A stretch of 38,460 nucleotides of DNA from a virus, in IMG/VR virus record IMGVR_UViG_3300039412_000416, positions 1 to 38,460 of that record; one strand, written 5' to 3'. Position 1 is the stretch's first letter, and every line of letters begins with the position of its first letter. Both the position numbers and the translations under genes were made by a program. The notes below the pieces were generated by a model, which saw nothing but the letters and a program-made list of their open reading frames with translations, was not told the DNA's origin and searched no databases. Below, in pieces: positions 29,773 through 36,521 of this stretch.

Positions 29773-30573
29773 ATGAATCTGATCGAGAAGTTGATCGCGG
29801 GTTTTGTTGAGCGGGCGTTCAAGAATTATGTGACCACGATCATTGGCGCGCTGGTGATTGTGGGCGCTACGCTGGGGGGCCTGGCAGGCGCCATTTCCGA
29901 CAATCTATCGCTCTACGGGGTGAACGTGCATACTGCGCTGGTGACGGCGATTGCCGTGCTCGGCGGCGTGGCGTGCATCCTGGCGAAGGACAGCGGCACC
30001 AAAGTTCCCACCCAGGTGGGAGTGCTGGTGTTTGCGGTTGCGCTGATGCTGGTGTTTCCTGCCCAGATGCGCGGGCAAACCGCCGCGCCGACGCCTGCGC
30101 CAGCACCGGCGGCAAGCTCCGGCGTGGCTTTTACACCGGCGAGCTACGCCGTCTACGTGGACCTGGCCAAGACCAGTTCCGTGGCCAATCTGACGACTGA
30201 GACGCTGAACATCACCAAGACCTGCGGGATCGAAGGCGCGGAGCTGCTGGCGCCGGCGGTGAACCTGCAGGGCTACTATGGCGGCGCGGCGTGCACGCCC
30301 GACCTGAGCAAGCTCTTTACTAAAACGCTGATCCCAACGAATGCTTTTTCGTTCAGCTTTGCCGGGGATGGAGGGTGGGCGCTGAATACCACAACGAATG
30401 CGTCGACCAAGAATGCCTCGGCACAGTTCCGCGGCTGCGTGACCTACAACCTCGGCTCCTCGGGAGTCATCGCCCCTGTTTGCGCGGGCTATCTCTATGC
30501 GCCGGGATTCGGGGCTAGCCCGCACGGGTTCATCTTTTCGGTAGGTCTCGGCAAGGTGTTCGGCAGCCTCTAA
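29773..30573 (+). CDS. Multi-span membrane protein with exported C-terminal domain
   Basis: A 266 aa protein. AAAGGAAGG lies 5 nt before the ATG. The first 100 residues hold three hydrophobic segments: VTTIIGALVIVGATLGGLAG (about 19-40), ALVTAIAVLGGVACILA (about 51-67) and VGVLVFAVALMLVFP (about 78-93). The first two and the short loops look like a small phage holin. After RGQTAAPTPAPAPAASSG comes a 150-residue domain with four spaced Cys (TKTCGIEGAE, GAACTPDL, RGCVTYNL, VCAGYLYA) and many beta strands ending FIFSVGLGKVFGSL. The third hydrophobic segment may be an internal signal releasing this domain. A holin fused to an exported domain is possible; no family match is claimed. Confidence 0.6.
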   Translation: MNLIEKLIAGFVERAFKNYVTTIIGALVIVGATLGGLAGAISDNLSLYGVNVHTALVTAIAVLGGVACILAKDSGTKVPTQVGVLVFAVALMLVFPAQMRGQTAAPTPAPAPAASSGVAFTPASYAVYVDLAKTSSVANLTTETLNITKTCGIEGAELLAPAVNLQGYYGGAACTPDLSKLFTKTLIPTNAFSFSFAGDGGWALNTTTNASTKNASAQFRGCVTYNLGSSGVIAPVCAGYLYAPGFGASPHGFIFSVGLGKVFGSL

Positions 30574-30586
30574 GGCTGGAGGCCCT

Positions 30587-31012
30587 ATGTACCGCAGCGA
30601 AGAGTTGCTCGAGCATATTCTCGACGAACTGATCGAGATCCGGCGCGAGCTGAAACCGAAACCTCGCCTGGCTACAGGCATCACCTTCAAGGAGATCACT
30701 ATGCTGCCTACTACTGGGGGAAACACCCTCGTCTTCACCGGCACTCTTTCACCGGACGGCGCCACCATGCTGGCAGACGCAACCTTTACCGTAAACTCGA
30801 ACGATCCATCGGTTGTACCCACTGTGGACGCGACGGGGCTGATTGTGACCGTACCGCTGCCGGCAGGATGGGTGGAGAGCACAACGGCGCCGCTGGCGAT
30901 CGGCTACACCGCGGCGAGCGCGAGCAACCCGTCCTGGTCGCTGACAGCGATCATCCAGCCCTCCGCGCCGCCTGTGCTGCCCACTGGCATCACGTTTGTG
31001 CAGACGACCTGA
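30587..31012 (+). CDS. Hypothetical protein with short helix and Ig-like domain
   Basis: A 141 aa protein; GGAGG lies 5 nt before the ATG. The N-terminal 25 residues form a charged helix (MYRSEELLEHILDELIEIRR). The remainder is a beta-sandwich pattern (GGNTLVFTGTLSPDGATMLA, ATFTVNSNDPSVVPTVDATG, GWVESTTAPLAIGYTAASAS), like a bacterial Ig-like domain. It starts 14 nt after the preceding gene, so they probably share a message. Role unknown. Confidence 0.6.
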   Translation: MYRSEELLEHILDELIEIRRELKPKPRLATGITFKEITMLPTTGGNTLVFTGTLSPDGATMLADATFTVNSNDPSVVPTVDATGLIVTVPLPAGWVESTTAPLAIGYTAASASNPSWSLTAIIQPSAPPVLPTGITFVQTT

Positions 31013-31228
31013 CAGGGATTCCCAGCGGCTACTTCGAGAGTGGAGTAGCCTACGATCCTTCGGCGATGTCGGCAGTGAAACGCCTCGACGTGCTGCGCTT
31101 CAATGGCAGCGCGCGACGTGGAAACGAGGGATAACCGGGACGCGCCGGACGCGCATGGGCCCAATGCGGGTGGAAATTGGGAGGAGCCGGGGACAGATCG
31201 GCACAGTGGGGTGGAAGGCCCCACAGAA

Positions 31229-31268
31229 AAGCAGTTACTTTCTGGCATAGAACAAATAGTAACTGCTT
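31229..31268. promoter_or_regulatory. 11-bp inverted repeat with 18-nt spacer
   Basis: AAGCAGTTACT and AGTAACTGCTT are exact complements. It could be an operator pair or a hairpin in the leader of the endolysin message. Confidence 0.4.
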
Positions 31269-31350
31269 ATCATGGCGGGCGCTGCGGCTCAAAACGCTGC
31301 CGGAACTGAGAAGCCGGCGGTAAAACACTGGACGCAGCGCCGGCCGTGAA

Positions 31351-31386
31351 AAACAGTGATCAGTGGTTAGTGATTAGGGATCAGGG
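31351..31386. repeat. CAGTGAT/CAGTGGT heptamer array
   Basis: AACAGTGATCAGTGGTTAGT then GATTAGGGATCAGGG, directly upstream of the endolysin. Confidence 0.65.
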
Positions 31387-31398
31387 AGAGGCCGCGCG

Positions 31399-32007
31399 AT
31401 GGCGCAGTTTGGACCGGCGTATGACTTTTTGATGGAATCGGAAGACTCGCAGCGGCGGTGCACGGTGGTTGCGGATCCGGTTCCACAACGGCCGAACCCG
31501 GCAGACAATGCCGCGATTGCGGCGGACAATCTGCTGCGCGAGTCGGCGCAGGCGATCAGCGGCATCAACTCCTACAGCTTTCCGCAGGACTTTGCGCGCA
31601 TTGCCTCACTGCCGCAAGCGGCGCGCGGCTACGCGGTGCAGCAGTTCTACCAGGCGCAGTTCTGGACGCCGCTGCTGCTGGCGCAGCTCACTAACCAAGT
31701 GGTTGCGGACTGCGTGGGTGACGCGGCGGTGAATGAAGGCGCCGGCGCGGCGGTGAAGCTGTTCCAGGAAGCGATCAACGACTGCTGGACGGCGATGGCG
31801 CAGACGGAACCCGTCTACCTGGATGAGGATGGCGCCATGGGGCCCCTGACCATTGCGGGGGCGAACTCCTGCAATCCGAACAGCCTGCTGCTGGCCTTTG
31901 AGACGCGGCGCATTACGGCCTACGAGCGGATCGGCGGCCCGGATGTGGCGGCGTGGACGGCAAGGGCGCAGCGGTGGCGGCCGCTGGTGCCAGCCAATAG
32001 CCAGTAG
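31399..32007 (+). CDS. Endolysin, GH108-like muramidase
   Basis: A 202 aa protein that probably cuts the glycan strands of peptidoglycan to release virions. Family-like blocks: YDFLMESEDSQ with Glu13 and Glu15 in the place of the catalytic EGG Glu, FPQDFARIASLPQAARGYAV, QQFYQAQFWTPLLLAQLTNQ, VADCVGDAAVNEGAGAAVKL (the VFDxAVNxG block), FQEAIN, DEDGAMGPLTIAGAN (peptidoglycan-binding DGxxGPxT motif) and LLLAFETRRITAYERI. The usual EGGYVNDP segment is altered to MESEDSQRR...DPVPQRPNP, so the enzyme is divergent. There is no signal peptide, so it needs a holin. GGGAGAGG precedes the ATG. A bidirectional terminator follows. Confidence 0.8.
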   Translation: MAQFGPAYDFLMESEDSQRRCTVVADPVPQRPNPADNAAIAADNLLRESAQAISGINSYSFPQDFARIASLPQAARGYAVQQFYQAQFWTPLLLAQLTNQVVADCVGDAAVNEGAGAAVKLFQEAINDCWTAMAQTEPVYLDEDGAMGPLTIAGANSCNPNSLLLAFETRRITAYERIGGPDVAAWTARAQRWRPLVPANSQ

Positions 32008-32028
32008 CCAATAGAGAGCAGGCAGACA

Positions 32029-32056
32029 AAAAGCCCCGGATCACTCCGGGGCTTTT
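32029..32056. terminator. Bidirectional terminator between convergent genes
   Basis: A perfect 12-bp stem, AAAAGCCCCGGA and TCCGGGGCTTTT, around loop TCAC. A run of T follows on both strands, so it ends the rightward lysis message and can also act on the leftward dnaB message. Confidence 0.9.
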
Positions 32057-32140
32057 CGCGTTCATGCTGCCTCCTGTTGGGTTAGTGGATGAGGGTTGCG
32101 GCCAGGACGCCTTTCGTGTGGGATTACAAATTGGTTTTTC

Positions 32141-32172
32141 TGATCCCTGATCCCTGAAACCTGTTCCCTGCT
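32141..32172. repeat. GATCCCT/CCTGAAA array after dnaB
   Basis: TGATCCCTGATCCCTGAAAC then CTGTTCCCTG: 7-bp units, complementary in type to the GGTTTCA/GGGAACA arrays of the rightward genes. It ends 2 nt before the dnaB stop (read leftward). Confidence 0.65.
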
Positions 32173-32173
32173 C

Positions 32174-33541
32174 TTACGGCGCCGGGTTCTCAAAGCTGGA
32201 CAGCGCGGCCAGAAAGTAAAGCTGGACGCTGCCCGTGGGGCCGTTGCGCTGTTTGGCGACGATGAGCTCGGCTTTGGCGCGCTCTTCGGCCGAAAGATCG
32301 TCGTCGCGGCTGTAGTAGGCTTCGCGGTGGATGAAGGCCACCACGTCCGCATCCTGCTCGATGGAGCCCGACTCGCGAAGATCGGAAAGGAACGGGCGCT
32401 TGTCTTCGCGGCGCTCCGAGTTGCGGGAGAGCTGCGACAGAGCCAGAACCGGCACATCCAGTTCCTTCGCCATAGCCTTGAGGCCACGAGAGATGGCCGA
32501 GACCTCTTGCACGCGGTTTTCGTAGCCGCGGCCGCCGCGCGTGGAGGGCGTAGCGGACATGAGCTGGAGGTAATCCACGATCACCAGGTCGAGCGAGCCG
32601 GCGGTTTGCTTGAGGCGGCGCGCTTTGGCGCGCATCTCAGAGAGCGCGAGCGCGGCTGCGTCGTCGATGAAGATGCGGGTATCGAGCAGGGTGGCCAGGG
32701 CGTCGGTGAGGCGCGCGCGATCGTCGGGGGAGAGATCGCCGGCGCGCAGACGGCGCTGGTCGACGCGGGCCTGCGAGGCCAGCATACGGCGCAGGAGCGA
32801 GGCGCGGTTCATTTCCAGCGAGAAGATGGCGACAACCGCGTTGAATTGCAGGGCCGCGCGCTCCGCAATGTTGATGGCGAGCGCGGTTTTGCCCATGGAT
32901 GGCCGCGCTGCAATGACGATGAGATCGCCGCGCTGCAGGCCGCTGGTCATTTTGTCGAATTCGTAAAGCTGCGTGGGCAGCCCGGTAACTTCGCGGCGGT
33001 TTTCGTAAATCTTGTCGATCGACTCGAAGGATCCGCGGACGATCTGATCGATGGGCTGGAGACCTTGCTGGAGACCGATGTCGGCGAGCTCGAGGAGCTG
33101 GGCGCTGGTTTCGTCGAGCACGCCGATTGCGTCTTCGCTCTGGTCGGCGGCTTTGGCGATGGCGGCCGAGCAGATGCCCATGAGGCGGCGGAGTTGTGCC
33201 TTGTCTTTGACGATGCGGATGTAGTCTTCGATCACCGGCCGGCGGGGCAGGCCCTCGGTGAGAGAGGCCAGATAGGCTACGCCGCCGGCGGCTTCGACTT
33301 CCTTGTAGCGGGTGAGCGCGTTCGAGAGGGTCACGATGTCGATTGCTGAACTCGCATCGGCCAGCTCGGACATGCGCAGGAAGATGCGCCGGTGGGAATC
33401 GACGGAAAAGTCGTCGGCCTGGAGGGCTTCGGCGGCTTCGGCGTGGGCGGCGTTGTCGAGCAGGATGGCGCCGAGGATGGTCTTTTCGGCGTCGATGGCT
33501 GCGGGCAGGCCAGCTTCGAGGGTGAGATCGGGGGTTTTCAT
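32174..33541 (-). CDS. dnaB: Replicative DNA helicase DnaB
   Basis: Hexameric helicase that unwinds the phage replication fork. In the 455 aa product, the N-terminal DnaB domain has PAAIDAEKTILGAILLDN, DDFSVDSHRRIFLRMSELAD and AGGVAYLASLTEGLP. The RecA-like domain has Walker A ARPSMGKT at 212-219, SLEM at 241-244, Walker B VDYLQLM at 322-328, LSQLSRNSERREDKRPFLSD, and DLRESGSIEQDADVV near 390. All key blocks are present and the length is normal. The start is taken at the ATG whose first bases overlap the stop of a 17-codon leader frame (ATGA); a GTG three codons upstream is possible. It is the last gene of a leftward operon of small genes. It could replace or supplement the host helicase. Very secure call. 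Confidence 0.95.
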   Translation of the reverse strand: MKTPDLTLEAGLPAAIDAEKTILGAILLDNAAHAEAAEALQADDFSVDSHRRIFLRMSELADASSAIDIVTLSNALTRYKEVEAAGGVAYLASLTEGLPRRPVIEDYIRIVKDKAQLRRLMGICSAAIAKAADQSEDAIGVLDETSAQLLELADIGLQQGLQPIDQIVRGSFESIDKIYENRREVTGLPTQLYEFDKMTSGLQRGDLIVIAARPSMGKTALAINIAERAALQFNAVVAIFSLEMNRASLLRRMLASQARVDQRRLRAGDLSPDDRARLTDALATLLDTRIFIDDAAALALSEMRAKARRLKQTAGSLDLVIVDYLQLMSATPSTRGGRGYENRVQEVSAISRGLKAMAKELDVPVLALSQLSRNSERREDKRPFLSDLRESGSIEQDADVVAFIHREAYYSRDDDLSAEERAKAELIVAKQRNGPTGSVQLYFLAALSSFENPAP

Positions 33542-33591
33542 CTGAGGCACCGTTCACGGAAGTTGCTCTGCCGATCTGCCTGCATATGCAT
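33538..33591 (-). CDS. Possible 17-codon leader peptide coupled to dnaB
   Basis: The frame MHMQADRQSNFRERCLR ends in a TGA that overlaps the dnaB ATG as ATGA. AGAGGA lies about 14 nt before its ATG. dnaB itself has no Shine-Dalgarno, so translational coupling from this frame would explain its initiation. Confidence 0.3.
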   Translation of the reverse strand: MHMQADRQSNFRERCLR

Positions 33592-33627
33592 GATCACTTT
33601 GTATCTTTCCTCTGTTGAACCGTAGCC

Positions 33628-34107
33628 TTACGCTATGAGTTGGGCTTTCGCAATCCCCGTCAGCCGCCAGTAGAGGTTGGTGAGGTTGAACTCTGGCGGC
33701 AAATCGGCAGGGACCGCGGTAAACGGTTTGTCGGGAGTGTAGGCGCGGCGGAATTGTAGAACGAGATCACGCTGGGGCGTGGCTGTGAGATAAGGCCTCC
33801 AGCCTTCATTGGCGGAGGGTACCCACTGATCGGGAGGAACTTGCGGCGGGCGGCACCTCGGGCGCGGCGGGACACAGCGACGGAGCCCCACCCAACTGCC
33901 CCCCTGCACGCAGGCCGCACCTGCACCAAGGACCAGGCCCGCGATGCGCCGGAGACGGCGCGTTGAGTTGATGACAGCGAGCGTGTATTGGTTGCCGTCG
34001 CTGTCGACGCCGGTTTTGGTGAGCGGCGAAAGAGATTTCCAATCCACAGTTCGCGCCCACTGGGTGAGGGCCGGATCGTCGTTGGCGACGGCTACGATTC
34101 TGGCCAT
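33628..34107 (-). CDS. Hypothetical protein of the leftward early operon
   Basis: A 159 aa protein. The N-terminus (MARIVAVANDDPALTQWART, DSDGNQYTLAVINSTRRLRR) looks like a small alpha/beta domain, followed by a Gly/Ala and Cys/Pro/Arg-rich stretch and a C-terminal part (WRPYLTATPQRDLVLQFRRA, EFNLTNLYWRLTGI). It overlaps the upstream gene by 16 nt, so translation is coupled; AAAGGA is about 12 nt upstream. No domain is recognised. The Pro/Arg-rich middle is unusual and may be a linker. Confidence 0.5.
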   Translation of the reverse strand: MARIVAVANDDPALTQWARTVDWKSLSPLTKTGVDSDGNQYTLAVINSTRRLRRIAGLVLGAGAACVQGGSWVGLRRCVPPRPRCRPPQVPPDQWVPSANEGWRPYLTATPQRDLVLQFRRAYTPDKPFTAVPADLPPEFNLTNLYWRLTGIAKAQLIA

Positions 34108-34322
34108 GGCGGCAGCGATCCTTTCTGGGGTTGCGTGGCAATGAAGCGAAGATTGGAAACTTGAGCGAACGCAAGGACGCGAGCCTGGAGACCTCGATAG
34201 AAGATGGCGCGATGGCGCGCCATGAGGCGTTCGAGCGGCGAGAGCGTTTCCAGGGCAGCTTCGAGATCGGCTTCCGCGGCGAGGTGGCCGAGTTCGGCTA
34301 CGAGATCCATGTTGGCCGGCAT
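34092..34322 (-). CDS. Small helical protein of the leftward early operon
   Basis: A 76 aa protein. The start is set by CCGGAGG 5 nt before the ATG and a one-base overlap with the stop of the previous frame (TGATG); the longer frame to 34493 is not supported. The body is helical: MDLVAELGHLAAEADLEAAL, then ETLSPLERLMARHRAIFYRG. Its 3' end overlaps the next gene. No family is recognised. Confidence 0.6.
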   Translation of the reverse strand: MPANMDLVAELGHLAAEADLEAALETLSPLERLMARHRAIFYRGLQARVLAFAQVSNLRFIATQPQKGSLPPWPES

Positions 34323-34447
34323 CAGCGCCTCCGGTCTTGGCGGTCGTCGAAGATCGGCGGATCGTCGGGGTCCACGATAACGTCGGGCGCGGGGCGGCAG
34401 AGCGCGACGCAAACGAGGAAGGCGAGAAAAAGGATGAGGTCCATCAT
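34322..34447 (-). CDS. 41-aa membrane peptide
   Basis: Too short for routine gene finding but well supported: AAAGGAG lies just upstream of tandem ATG codons (34447 and 34444) and the stop overlaps the next start (TGATG). The N-terminus MMDLILFLAFLVCVALC is one membrane helix; the rest is acidic and Pro-rich (PAPDVIVDPDDPPIFDDRQD). A one-helix phage early peptide could act on a host envelope protein; that is speculation. Confidence 0.55.
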   Translation of the reverse strand: MMDLILFLAFLVCVALCRPAPDVIVDPDDPPIFDDRQDRRR

Positions 34448-34535
34448 AAAGCTCCTTTCGGCCGTCTTTCGCCCGGCCTGTCCCGGTTACCACCCGAGAA
34501 CGCTTCCCGTGCCCAGGAGACGGGCTCGGGGAAGA

Positions 34536-34733
34536 TCAATCGTCAGAGGTTGCGTCGGCATATTGGAGCCGCAGGGTGTGAAGGCAAGCGGCGGCGGTCT
34601 CCACGTCGGCGAGCACGTCGGCGGGATCGAAGCCGCAGGCGGCGCGGAAGCGGGCTAAACGCCGCTCGAAGGCGGCAAGCTCCAGCTCCGCGCTGCGGAT
34701 GGATTGGGCGAGTAGAAGGGCGCGGTGGATCAT
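34536..34733 (-). CDS. Small helical protein of the leftward early operon
   Basis: A 65 aa protein with GCGGAG 6 nt before the ATG. It is almost entirely helical (LLLAQSIRSAELELAAFERR, LARFRAACGFDPADVLADVE). Its start overlaps the stop of the previous frame by 4 nt (ATGA). No family is recognised. Confidence 0.6.
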   Translation of the reverse strand: MIHRALLLAQSIRSAELELAAFERRLARFRAACGFDPADVLADVETAAACLHTLRLQYADATSDD

Positions 34734-34837
34734 GTCAGTCTCCGCTGCGGCAACGATCCGGCAAATAGTTGACCATTGAAGAAATCGAAGGCGGTTTGGA
34801 AATCGATGTATTGCTGCGCGGTGATTGTCTCTTTCAT
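34730..34837 (-). CDS. 35-aa peptide resembling the N-terminus of SprT-like proteins
   Basis: MKETITAQQYIDFQTAFDFF, then NGQLFAGSLPQRRLT. TGGAGG lies 7 nt before the ATG, and both ends overlap neighbours (ATGA). The pattern (aromatic helix)-F-N-x-x-L-F-x-G-x-L-P matches the first helix of SprT-like metallopeptidase domains; the HExxH part is missing, so this would be a truncated remnant or a tiny stand-alone domain. The first six residues are the same as an internal start of the next upstream gene. Confidence 0.5.
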   Translation of the reverse strand: MKETITAQQYIDFQTAFDFFNGQLFAGSLPQRRLT

Positions 34838-35043
34838 CTGTTTGCCTCCAGTCTCTCTTGCTCTTTCCAATCGCAGATGGCTTGCTCTATCGCTGCACGC
34901 GGATCGAAACCACAGTGCCTTTCCAGAAACAGGCACCGGCCTTGCAGCCATCGATCCGGTATGCGGGTTGTGATTGTCTCTTTCATTGCGCCCCTTTCGC
35001 GTGTGTCTCGTACGAGCAGTTCCTGTATCTTCAAGTTGTTCAT
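34834..35043 (-). CDS. First small gene of the leftward early operon
   Basis: A 69 aa protein beginning MNNLKIQELLVRDTRERGAM. AAGGAG lies about 7 nt before this ATG; an internal MKETITTRIPDRW start with AAAGGGG upstream is also possible. The rest (GRCLFLERHCGFDPRAAIEQ, AICDWKEQERLEANR) is basic and helical with two Cys. It lies nearest the presumed leftward promoter. No family is recognised. Confidence 0.6.
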   Translation of the reverse strand: MNNLKIQELLVRDTRERGAMKETITTRIPDRWLQGRCLFLERHCGFDPRAAIEQAICDWKEQERLEANR

Positions 35044-35083
35044 TTTGCTCTCCTTGCAGTTGGTTGCTGCAGTTGATATTGGA

Positions 35084-35111
35084 AGCATAGCACAAGGGCG
35101 GAAAAAGGCAA
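35084..35111 (-). promoter_or_regulatory. Candidate leftward early promoter
   Basis: Read leftward: TTGCCT (35111-35106), 16-bp spacer, then TATGCT (35089-35084) preceded by TGC, i.e. an extended -10. Both hexamers match consensus at 4 of 6. It lies about 40 nt before the first leftward gene. Confidence 0.45.
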
Positions 35112-35368
35112 GATCACGAAAGTAACGTGCGCAAGTAACTGAGGAATATGACGGATATTAGAAAAATGGCATTAAATCGAAGGTGAGTGTGAAGTGCGCG
35201 TGTGTGTTGCTGTAAGTGATTGATTTGGCGTGTTGTAGGGGTGGGGGGAGGGGGCGCTCTCGTGCGCGCGAGGCGGGTCGCGCGGGGCAATCCCACGGGC
35301 TGGGGATCTGACTCAAACAAAAGGGCATCCGGCGCGAACGAAAGGGGGATCGAAACGGACGAAGGTGG

Positions 35369-35378
35369 GTAACGTTAC
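35369..35378. promoter_or_regulatory. Palindrome GTAACGTTAC
   Basis: A perfect 10-bp palindrome, 45 nt before the recombinase start. The same core lies in the iteron-like array at 37184-37193. Likely a protein-binding site, perhaps of the replication initiator or a repressor. Confidence 0.4.
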
Positions 35379-35423
35379 TTCTGGAATCTATGAACGGGAC
35401 CGATCAGATGCTAGAGTGGGGGC

Positions 35424-35972
35424 ATGAAAACGATTGCGTACTACCGCGTAAGTGATCCAAAGCAAGGGGTTAGCGGCCTGGGACTGGAAGCGCAAAAGGC
35501 TGTCGCTGCAGCCTATGAGCCGCTGACCGAGTACATCGAAGTGGAGTCTGGCAGTAAGAACAAGGGCTCGAACCGGCCGCAACTGGAGGCGGCGCTGGCC
35601 CATTGTAAGCGGGCCAAGGCTACGCTGGTGATTGCCAAGCTCGACCGCCTGGCGCGAAATGTGCACTTCATCTCTGGCTTGATGGAGGCGGGCGTGGACT
35701 TTATCTGCTGCGACATGCCGGCGGCGAACCGCTTTGTGCTGCACGTGATGGCGGCGATGGCGGAGCAGGAGGCCCGGAACACGAGCGAGCGCACCAAGGC
35801 GGGCTTTGCGGCGCTGCGTGCGCGTGGCATGTGGAGCAATAAGCTGGGGCGCGTGGTAAAACCCGGTAATCCCCGGTGGAAAGAGTCGATCGAGCGGGCG
35901 CGTGCGGCTAGGTGGCCGGCGTTGCCGACCAATCCTGAATTGCGCGACAAGCGGCATGGCTCGTGGGCGTAG
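35424..35972 (+). CDS. Serine recombinase (resolvase/invertase family)
   Basis: A 182 aa protein. The N-terminal catalytic domain is complete: AYYRVSDPKQG with Arg8 and nucleophile Ser10, LGLEAQKAVAAA, ATLVIAKLDRLARN (72-79 contains the conserved Asp-Arg-Leu-x-Arg), and FVLHVMAAMAEQEARNTSER in the long E helix. The C-terminal 45 aa are basic (KLGRVVKPGNPRWKESIERA) and lack a clear Hin-type helix-turn-helix, so DNA recognition may differ. The family breaks and rejoins DNA through a 5'-phosphoserine. It is too short for a large serine integrase, so resolution of dimers or inversion is more likely than integration. GGGGGC before the ATG is a weak ribosome site. Confidence 0.9.
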   Translation: MKTIAYYRVSDPKQGVSGLGLEAQKAVAAAYEPLTEYIEVESGSKNKGSNRPQLEAALAHCKRAKATLVIAKLDRLARNVHFISGLMEAGVDFICCDMPAANRFVLHVMAAMAEQEARNTSERTKAGFAALRARGMWSNKLGRVVKPGNPRWKESIERARAARWPALPTNPELRDKRHGSWA

Positions 35973-36521
35973 GCGCTGGTCCCAAGGCTCGGAGCTGGCT
36001 GGCGCGTGCGTTCTGGATCGGCGGCGCGGCGGCGGCTTGGGACTCCAGCCCTGCCTGGGGGTGGCACACCTTGCAGAGGCCGGGTGGCAAACTGAAAGTA
36101 CCTATCCCCCGGCAGAGGGGGTATGGGCAGCGCTGCTGGATTTCCGTTTGGGTTGCCCCAAAATTTTTTCAACGCGAAAAACTTTTCGGCCCGCTCCGGA
36201 TCTGTGGCTTGCGGCGATGGGAGGCCTGCTTAAACCAGCCAGCGCCCGCGTCCTGCTATAGCGCCCTGCGCGCGATGGCGGCCCAGACGCTCCTCACGAC
36301 CCCCCGGTCACCGCGGCGCGTCCTGGGGCATTTCTGGCGGTTTTTACCGCGTTCCGACTCCGCTGCCGATTCGTAAATGATTTTTGGCCGCGCCCGCGCT
36401 GGGTTTTTGAGGGTTTTCCACAGAAACAGACGGTTTTGCACAGGGAAAGGCTCTGGATTCTCTGAGGCTCTGGTGCTAGAAGGGATAGGTTCCGGTTTTC
36501 ACCTTGAATCCTGGAGATGAG
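35973..36521. other. 549-nt gap; possible replication origin region
   Basis: No convincing gene. Open frames at 35902-36261 and 35963-36376 lack ribosome sites and have odd composition. The region holds T-rich tracts (TTTTTTCAACGCGAAAAA near 36165-36182), AT-richer sequence at 36375-36440, and two DnaA-box-like 9-mers at 36414 and 36434. Confidence 0.45.
36414..36442. promoter_or_regulatory. Two DnaA-box-like sites
   Basis: TTTTCCACA (36414-36422) and TTTTGCACA (36434-36442) both fit TTWTNCACA, lie in the same orientation and are 20 bp apart. AT-rich DNA precedes them. Candidate origin element upstream of the initiator-like gene. Confidence 0.4.

Larger units (their letters stand above)
31013..31398. 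other. 386-nt gap before the endolysin gene
   Basis: It holds an 11-bp perfect inverted repeat, AAGCAGTTACT (31229-31239) and AGTAACTGCTT (31258-31268), in a locally AT-rich patch, and a CAGTGAT/CAGTGGT array at 31351-31386. Open frames at 31103-31309 (68 aa) and 31271-31348 (25 aa) have no ribosome site and are not called. Confidence 0.5.
35044..35423. other. 380-nt divergent regulatory region
   Basis: It separates the leftward operon from the rightward recombinase gene. It is AT-richer at 35040-35190. It holds a leftward promoter candidate, two direct AGTAAC copies (35121 and 35134), a G-rich strand near 35236-35250, and a perfect palindrome GTAACGTTAC (35369-35378). No coding frame is convincing, and no repressor gene lies next to it. 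Confidence 0.55.

Noticed and set aside
31103-31309. 68-aa frame before the endolysin
   Set aside because: No Shine-Dalgarno, and it crosses the 11-bp inverted repeat. The sequence has no domain-like character; kept only as a remark in the gap entry.
32327-33349. 340-aa plus-strand frame opposite dnaB
   Set aside because: dnaB on the other strand has every helicase motif; this is its Gly/Ala/Arg-rich shadow.
35963-36376. 137-aa plus-strand frame after the recombinase
   Set aside because: Trp/Arg/Pro-rich with no ribosome site, and it covers AT-rich tracts with no coding pattern.
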